From the NCBI GenBank assembly GCA_014653375.1, contig JACWEP010000008.1:1-48917 (forward strand): a stretch of DNA of 48,917 nt, in the 5' to 3' direction. The stretch comes from Pelagibacterales bacterium SAG-MED48. GTDB lineage: Bacteria; Pseudomonadota; Alphaproteobacteria; Pelagibacterales; Pelagibacteraceae. Shown one piece after another: positions 44,054-48,917 of the stretch. Numbering within the stretch: the stretch's first letter is position 1; the number at the start of each line of letters is the position of its first letter. Both the position numbers and the translations under genes were made by a program. The notes beneath the pieces were generated by a model. The model saw nothing but the letters and a program-made list of their open reading frames with translations, ran no database searches and was not told the DNA's origin.

Positions 44054-45298
44054 ATGAAAATTGCAGTAGTTGGATCTGGAATCTCAGGATTAAGCGCTGC
44101 TTATTATTTATCAAAAAAACATAAAGTAGATTTATTTGAAAAAGAAAATCAGTTTGGTGGTCATGCAAATACACTAAAAGTAAAATATGATACTAATAAG
44201 GAAGTAGCTGTTGATATTGGGTTTATGGTTTTTAATCAAAAAACATACCCAAATTTAATTAATTTTTTTTTAGAAAATGAAATTAAAATAGAAAAAAGCG
44301 ATATGTCATTTTCAGTATCTGTAAGTGGTAGTGACCTGGAATATTGCGGTAAAGGAATTAAAGGGATTTTCTCTAATAAAAAAAACTTATTTAATATTAA
44401 GTTTATTAAAATGTTTTTTGAAATAATTAATTTTTACAAAAATTGTGAAAAAATAGAAATTAAAAGAGATGATAAAAAAACATTAGGTGAATATTTAAAG
44501 GATATAAAAATTTCAAATTATTTTATTAATTATCATATCATACCAATGGTATCTGCGATTTGGTCAATGCCTCCATACGAGGCATCACAAATGCCACTAA
44601 CTTTTTTTTTAAGTTTTTTTAAAAACCATGGGTTATTCAAATTAAAAAATAGACCACAGTGGTATACAGTAGGAAATAGAAGCAAAACTTATGTGGATAA
44701 GATTGTTGGTCAAGTTAGTGGAGAACATTTTAAAAATTATAATATAAGCAAAGTTGTTAGAAATGATTTTGGAGTTAAAATTTATTATGGAGGAGAAAAT
44801 GAATTTTTTGATTATGATAAAGTAGTAATAGCCACACATGCAGATGAGGCTCTAAATATAATTGAAAATCCAACTTCAGAAGAAGCAATGATTTTAAAAA
44901 ATTTTAAGTATAGAGAAAATACAGCGATTATACATTTTGACGATTCAATTATGCCAAAAAATAAAAAAGCATGGTGCTCTTGGAACTCTTCAATGAGCAA
45001 GGACAATATAGAAAAAACATCAGTTACATATTGGCTAAATCAATTACAAAACTTAAAAATAGATAAGGATATTTTTTTAACGATAAATCCATTTAGAGAA
45101 ATATCTGAGGAAAAAATATTCAAAAAGGTCAAATTTACTCACCCTTATTATGATAGTGATGCTTTATCTAATCAAAATAATTTAAATAAAATTCAAGATA
45201 AAAAAAATATTTTATTTTGTGGAAGTTATTTTGGATATGGTTTTCATGAAGATGGAATAAAATCTTCTATCAATATGCTAAAAACTTTTAATGATTAA
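44054..45298 (+). CDS. FAD-dependent amine-oxidase-like flavoprotein (UfaD-like candidate)
   Basis: This 414-residue Rossmann flavoprotein opens with VVGSGISGLSAAYYLS (dinucleotide-binding, residues 5-20) and E29 contacting the ribose. FGGHANT and VDIGFMVFNQKTYPNL are typical of the NAD/FAD-binding protein group encoded beside DUF1365 and CFA-synthase genes. In Rhodobacter a member of such a set (UfaD) desaturates methylated fatty acyl chains (from memory). The C-terminal FCGSYFGYGFHEDGIKSS closes the FAD site. It overlaps the DUF1365 gene by eight bases. Confidence 0.75.
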   Translation: MKIAVVGSGISGLSAAYYLSKKHKVDLFEKENQFGGHANTLKVKYDTNKEVAVDIGFMVFNQKTYPNLINFFLENEIKIEKSDMSFSVSVSGSDLEYCGKGIKGIFSNKKNLFNIKFIKMFFEIINFYKNCEKIEIKRDDKKTLGEYLKDIKISNYFINYHIIPMVSAIWSMPPYEASQMPLTFFLSFFKNHGLFKLKNRPQWYTVGNRSKTYVDKIVGQVSGEHFKNYNISKVVRNDFGVKIYYGGENEFFDYDKVVIATHADEALNIIENPTSEEAMILKNFKYRENTAIIHFDDSIMPKNKKAWCSWNSSMSKDNIEKTSVTYWLNQLQNLKIDKDIFLTINPFREISEEKIFKKVKFTHPYYDSDALSNQNNLNKIQDKKNILFCGSYFGYGFHEDGIKSSINMLKTFND

Positions 45299-46058
45299 AA
45301 ATTCATATATTTATGATGGAAATGTAATTCATAAAAGATTTAAACCTAAAGTTCATTTTTTTAAATATAAAGTATTTTCCCTACTTATTGATTTATCAGA
45401 ATTAGAATTGTTAGATAAAAGTTTAAAAATATTTTCATATAACAAATTTAATATTATGAGCTTTTACAATAGAGATCATGGTGCAAGAGATGGTAGTTCT
45501 ATAAGGGGGTGGGTGATTGATAACTTAAAAAGAAATAATGTTGATACTAAGAATATTCAAATAAAACTTTTATGTTATCCTAGAATATTTGGGTATGTTT
45601 TTAATCCCTTGAGCGTATTTTATATCTATGACAATAATTCAAATTTGATATCTGTTATGTATGAAGTAAAAAACACATTTGGTGAGCAGCATACTTATAT
45701 TTTTAAAACAGATATTGATCAGAATTTAATTCAACACATGTGTAAGAAAAAATTTCATGTATCACCTTTTATTGAAATGGATTGTATTTACTTTTTTAGA
45801 TTATTGAAGCCAGGTAAAAAAATTTCTGTAATAATTGATCAAAATGATAAAGAGGGTAAAATTTTATATGCATCTCAAGATGGTGTGAGAAGTGAAATGA
45901 CTAATGCTAACTTCATTAAATCATACCTAAAACATCCATTAATGACATTTAAAATTATTTTAGCGATACATTTTGAGGCATTTAAATTGTGGAAGAAGGG
46001 TATTAAGTTTATAAAAAAAACACTAAAAATTAAGAATAATATAACAATAGAAAATTAA
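45291..46058 (+). CDS. DUF1365 protein
   Basis: This 255-residue protein begins SYIYDGNVIHKRFKPKVHFFKYKVFSLLIDLSEL and has NRDHGARDG, LCYPRIFGYVFNPLSVFY and HVSPFIEMDCIYFF, the family's conserved segments. The biochemical function is not established. It is almost always encoded with an amine-oxidase-like flavoprotein and a cyclopropane-synthase-like methylase, as here. The stop overlaps the next start by one base. Confidence 0.85.
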   Translation: MIKNSYIYDGNVIHKRFKPKVHFFKYKVFSLLIDLSELELLDKSLKIFSYNKFNIMSFYNRDHGARDGSSIRGWVIDNLKRNNVDTKNIQIKLLCYPRIFGYVFNPLSVFYIYDNNSNLISVMYEVKNTFGEQHTYIFKTDIDQNLIQHMCKKKFHVSPFIEMDCIYFFRLLKPGKKISVIIDQNDKEGKILYASQDGVRSEMTNANFIKSYLKHPLMTFKIILAIHFEAFKLWKKGIKFIKKTLKIKNNITIEN

Positions 46059-47236
46059 TGTTCGTATACAATGTATCAGATAAAATTGTTTTTAACATTT
46101 TAAGTAAGATTAATCGTGGCTATTTAGAAATTACTTCTTTTGATGGAAACGTATTCAAATTTGGTAATCCTGAAGATAACTTAAAAACAAATCTAATTAT
46201 TAAAAAACCAAATTTTACGTATAACCTTGTCAGAGGTGGCAGTATTAGCTTTGCAGAATGTTACATGCGTGGTGAATTTGAAACAAATAATCTCTCAAAT
46301 TTAATTGAATTGACAGCAAGAAATATAAAAATTATTTATAAATTTTCAGGATTACTTGATCTACCAATAATTAATTTTATTAAAAATAAAGTAATTAAAA
46401 ATACAAAAAGTAGAAGCAAAGATAATATTGCAAAACATTATGATCTTGGAAATGATTTCTTCTCACTTTGGTTGGATGATACTTTGACCTATTCGAGTGC
46501 AATATTTGAAGATGAAACAAAAAATTTAGTAGAAGCTCAAAATAATAAGTATCAAAAATTAATTGATTTAATTAAACCTAATAATGGTGACAAAGTTTTA
46601 GAGATAGGATGTGGCTGGGGTGGTTTTGCAGAATATATTGGTAAAAAATATGATGTTAAGCTTGATTGTATAACAATTTCACAGAGACAATTCGAATATA
46701 CCAAAGAAAGAATTCACAAATGTGGACTAAATGAAAAAGTAAATATTGAGATTAAAGATTATCGTGATTTAAAAGGAAAATATAACTCTATAGCCTCTAT
46801 TGAAATGATTGAAGCAGTTGGTCAAAATTATTTAGACAGTTATTTTAAAACAATTAAAGGTAATTTATCTGAAGACGGTAAAGTCGCTATTCAAGCAATT
46901 ACCATAGATGATAGTTTATTTGATAGATATAAAAATAAACAAGATTTTATACAAAAATATATTTTTCCTGGTGGATTTCTCCCCAATAAAAATAGTATTA
47001 ATAAATATGTGTCTGATAATGGTTTAACTATAAATTCATATATCTCTTATGCTGATGATTATGCAAATACTTTGGCAATTTGGAAAGAAGAGTTTAATAA
47101 AAAGTGGAATTTGATAAAGAAACAAGGTTTTGACTTAACATTTAAGAGAATGTGGGAATTTTACCTTTCTTATTGTGAGGCTGGCTTTAAATCAAAAAAT
47201 ATTGATCTTATTCAATTTTCACTTCAAAAGAAATAA
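46058..47236 (+). CDS. Cyclopropane-fatty-acyl-phospholipid synthase-like methyltransferase
   Basis: This 392-residue SAM-dependent enzyme has the substrate-facing HYDLGNDFFSLWLDDTLTYSSA (127-148) and the SAM motif LEIGCGWGG (181-189). IEMIEAVGQNYLDSYF and IFPGGFLPN are also typical of CFA synthases. It methylates the double bond of unsaturated acyl chains, giving either a cyclopropane ring or, as with Rhodobacter UfaM, a methyl branch that leads toward furan fatty acids. The neighbours favour the second, but the sequence alone does not decide. Confidence 0.85.
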   Translation: MFVYNVSDKIVFNILSKINRGYLEITSFDGNVFKFGNPEDNLKTNLIIKKPNFTYNLVRGGSISFAECYMRGEFETNNLSNLIELTARNIKIIYKFSGLLDLPIINFIKNKVIKNTKSRSKDNIAKHYDLGNDFFSLWLDDTLTYSSAIFEDETKNLVEAQNNKYQKLIDLIKPNNGDKVLEIGCGWGGFAEYIGKKYDVKLDCITISQRQFEYTKERIHKCGLNEKVNIEIKDYRDLKGKYNSIASIEMIEAVGQNYLDSYFKTIKGNLSEDGKVAIQAITIDDSLFDRYKNKQDFIQKYIFPGGFLPNKNSINKYVSDNGLTINSYISYADDYANTLAIWKEEFNKKWNLIKKQGFDLTFKRMWEFYLSYCEAGFKSKNIDLIQFSLQKK

Positions 47237-47257
47237 CGTCTACTAAAGGAGAGTTTT

Positions 47258-47806
47258 ATGCGACATATAAAAATTATTAAATCAATTTCATTGATAATTG
47301 TATTGTTCTTAATTACAAGTTGTTCAAATAATAGTGCCATGAAACCAGAAGATTTTAAGAATAAAGAACCAAGATTAATAATTGAAGAATATTTATCAGG
47401 CAATGTTAAAGCCTGGGGTGTACTACAAAATAGATCGGGAAAAGTTACAAGACAATTCTCAGCTGATTTAAATGGATCATGGGATGGTAAACAATTAATT
47501 TTAAATGAAAAATTTAATTGGGATGATGGTGAAATCCAAAATAGAGAATGGACTATCAATAAAATTGATGAAAATAATTATGAGGGAACAGCTGGTGATG
47601 TTGTTGGTAAAGCAAAAGGTTATTCTTATGGACCTGCATTCAAATTTGAATACGTTTTATTGGTTCCTGTCAAAGGTAAAGAAATGAAAATAACTTTTGA
47701 TGATTGGATTTTCAAACAAGATGATAGAGTTGCAATCAATAGAGCTACTATGACCAAGTTTGGTTTTAAAGTTGCAGAGTTGACAGTTGTTTTTGTTAAA
47801 GATTAG
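47258..47806 (+). CDS. DUF3833 lipoprotein
   Basis: This 182-residue protein has a lipobox LITSC with lipidated C22, so it is anchored in a membrane facing the periplasm. Its body is beta-rich (AWGVLQNRSGKVTRQFSADLNGSWDGKQLILNEKF) and matches the DUF3833 family, which is typically beside CFA-synthase-like genes. It has a strong RBS, AAAGGAGAG, seven bases before the ATG. Its stop overlaps that of the convergent SDR gene by 4 bases. Confidence 0.85.
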   Translation: MRHIKIIKSISLIIVLFLITSCSNNSAMKPEDFKNKEPRLIIEEYLSGNVKAWGVLQNRSGKVTRQFSADLNGSWDGKQLILNEKFNWDDGEIQNREWTINKIDENNYEGTAGDVVGKAKGYSYGPAFKFEYVLLVPVKGKEMKITFDDWIFKQDDRVAINRATMTKFGFKVAELTVVFVKD

Positions 47807-48564
47807 TAGTTTATTTTTTTCATACCTTTTTCAACAATCTTAAAATAAATCGAACTTGGTAAAATACTTAAAAATTTTAAAAAGTAAGTAAAAACTTTTG
47901 GAAAGTGAATTTCAAAAGTTTTTCTCTTAGTTAAACCTGTGTAAATTTGCTCTGCTGCAAATTCTGGAGATTTTATCATTGGCATTGGAAAATCATTTTG
48001 ATCTGTCATAGGTGTTTTAATAAAACCTGGGCTGATCAAACTAATTCTTACATTTTTTCTTTTCATTTCAAAATGAAGACTCTCTGCAAAACTAGTTAAG
48101 GCAGATTTTGATGCACAATATGCGCCTGCTGCTGGTAATCCTCTGTATCCAGCCACAGAAGAAACAATAGATATTTGGCCGCTTTTTTTATCTTTATAGT
48201 AATTATAAACAGAGTTTATGGAATTCATTGTGCCAAAATAATTTACTTCCATAATTTTTCTAATTTTTTCTAAATTAAACTCTTTTTCAGATTGAGGATC
48301 ATGGATACCTGTGCCAAATACACAAATTTCAATATCTTTAAATTTTTCAATAATATTTTTAAAAATAGTCTTACATTGTTCAATATCAGTTACATCTAAA
48401 GGAAATGGGTGGATATTTTTGTTTTGTTGATTTAATTCTTTAAGTAAATTTTCACGTCGAGCAGATGCTGCCACATGCCATCCTTCATTAGCAAATTTTA
48501 TAGATAGTGCTTTACCTATACCGCTACTAGCACCTGTAATCCAAATAACTTTATTTTCTTGCAT
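47803..48564 (-). CDS. Short-chain dehydrogenase/reductase (SDR)
   Basis: This 253-residue enzyme has the NAD(P) motif TGASSGIG (10-17) and catalytic Tyr149 and Lys153 in AYCASKSA, with the serine region SIVSSVAGY before it. A hydrophobic C-terminal stretch (TYFLKFLSILPSSIYFKIVEKGM) suggests membrane association, fitting a lipid substrate. It is divergent from the TspO gene by about 20 bases. Substrate unknown. Confidence 0.85.
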   Translation of the reverse strand: MQENKVIWITGASSGIGKALSIKFANEGWHVAASARRENLLKELNQQNKNIHPFPLDVTDIEQCKTIFKNIIEKFKDIEICVFGTGIHDPQSEKEFNLEKIRKIMEVNYFGTMNSINSVYNYYKDKKSGQISIVSSVAGYRGLPAAGAYCASKSALTSFAESLHFEMKRKNVRISLISPGFIKTPMTDQNDFPMPMIKSPEFAAEQIYTGLTKRKTFEIHFPKVFTYFLKFLSILPSSIYFKIVEKGMKKINY

Positions 48565-48585
48565 CTTATAATGTATAGTACGTAT

Positions 48586-48917
48586 ATGCTTAAAAATAAA
48601 ATTTTATCTTTTATACTTTTTTTTTTAATAACATATTCAGCATCAGTTATTGGAGGGCTTGCTACTGTTAGCTTTAAGGAGCCATGGTATTCATTATTAA
48701 TTAAACCAAACTTTAACCCTCCAGACTGGATATTTGCTCCTGTTTGGACGACACTTTATTTAATGATGACTATTGCTATATGGAAATTCTGGCATGATAA
48801 AAACCGTGACATGAATACCGTATATATCTATTTTATTCATTTAATTTTTAATACAACCTGGAGTATTGTTTTCTTTGTTTTTCATAAAATGGTTTTAGCT
48901 TTAGTTGTTCTTATTGC
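48586..48917 (+). CDS. TspO/MBR-family membrane protein (3' end outside window)
   Basis: The open frame reaches the window edge with about 110 residues visible. After a hydrophobic N-terminal helix comes EPWYSLLIKPNFNPPDWIFAPVWTTLYLMM, the hallmark W-Y-x-x-L-x-K-P-x-x-x-P-P region of TspO/PBR proteins, which bind porphyrins and cholesterol-like ligands; in Rhodobacter TspO modulates oxygen and photosynthesis-gene responses. An in-frame ATG at 48571 is an alternative start. The position at the end of the lipid-modification cluster suggests photooxidative stress. Confidence 0.82.
   Translation, partial: MLKNKILSFILFFLITYSASVIGGLATVSFKEPWYSLLIKPNFNPPDWIFAPVWTTLYLMMTIAIWKFWHDKNRDMNTVYIYFIHLIFNTTWSIVFFVFHKMVLALVVLI

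Overview
The window is AT-rich (about 30% GC by eye), densely packed, single-contig bacterial DNA. The gene set and order point to a SAR11 / Candidatus Pelagibacter-type marine alphaproteobacterium. The main signs are a proteorhodopsin followed by ferredoxin, ferredoxin reductase and GST; a glycine-riboswitch-controlled gcvT-gcvH-gcvP operon; a eukaryote-like NADP isocitrate dehydrogenase; a DksA that has lost most zinc cysteines; an alphaproteobacterial GTTC-N7-GTTC SOS box; and many genes that abut or overlap. The taxonomic call is inference from these features, not from a marker search.

Layout. 1-2.1 kb: the end of a MazG-like pyrophosphohydrolase, then NAD synthesis genes nadC and nadA on the minus strand. 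2.1-2.6 kb: tRNA-Leu(GAG) and a DUF2061 membrane protein. 2.6-6.8 kb: ygfZ, a dihydroorotase-like amidohydrolase and propionyl-CoA synthetase. 6.9-9.8 kb: a blue-type proteorhodopsin with its own terminator, then a ferredoxin / reductase / GST redox cassette. 9.8-11.7 kb: two very small minus-strand membrane ORFs, a PhyH-family dioxygenase and a MOSC protein. 11.7-14.8 kb: an ehuBCDA-type ABC importer (ectoine/polar amino acid class) with a strong hairpin terminator after the binding protein. 14.8-17.7 kb: dksA and two glycosyltransferases. 17.7-19.4 kb: SOS-controlled umuDC. 19.5-22.5 kb: twin GFA-fold proteins, a glycerate-kinase-like protein and a TolC-type outer-membrane protein. 22.6-27.7 kb: recA, alaS and icd. 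27.8-30.8 kb: psd, pssA, a glycosyltransferase-like gene and rlmE. 30.8-35.1 kb: guaB without its CBS module, a TPR protein, a frameshifted guaA, gloA and panB. 35.1-39.5 kb: a TerC-family membrane protein, a TPR protein, divergent 5-oxoprolinase genes pxpA and pxpBC, and a DMT exporter. 39.5-44.0 kb: tandem glycine riboswitch and the glycine cleavage operon. 44.0-48.9 kb: a flavoprotein / DUF1365 / CFA-synthase-like methylase / DUF3833 lipoprotein / SDR / TspO cluster, resembling the photooxidative-stress lipid-modification genes of other alphaproteobacteria.

How the genes work together. Proteorhodopsin supplies light-driven proton pumping, and the separate ferredoxin cassette suggests redox support. 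The gcv operon, 5-oxoprolinase, propionyl-CoA synthetase and ABC importer fit use of small dissolved organic compounds. recA and umuDC give an SOS response with induced mutagenesis. psd/pssA and the terminal cluster shape membrane lipids.

The most notable anomalies are the guaA frameshift at an A7 run directly after a CBS-less guaB, paired palindromes over the proteorhodopsin promoter, the overlapping micro-ORF pair at 9.8-10.0 kb, and a metal-ligand substitution (His to Gln) in the dihydroorotase. There is no CRISPR array, insertion sequence, prophage or rRNA in the window. No gene-free stretch exceeds about 300 bases apart from the 2109-2429 gap, which carries the tRNA.
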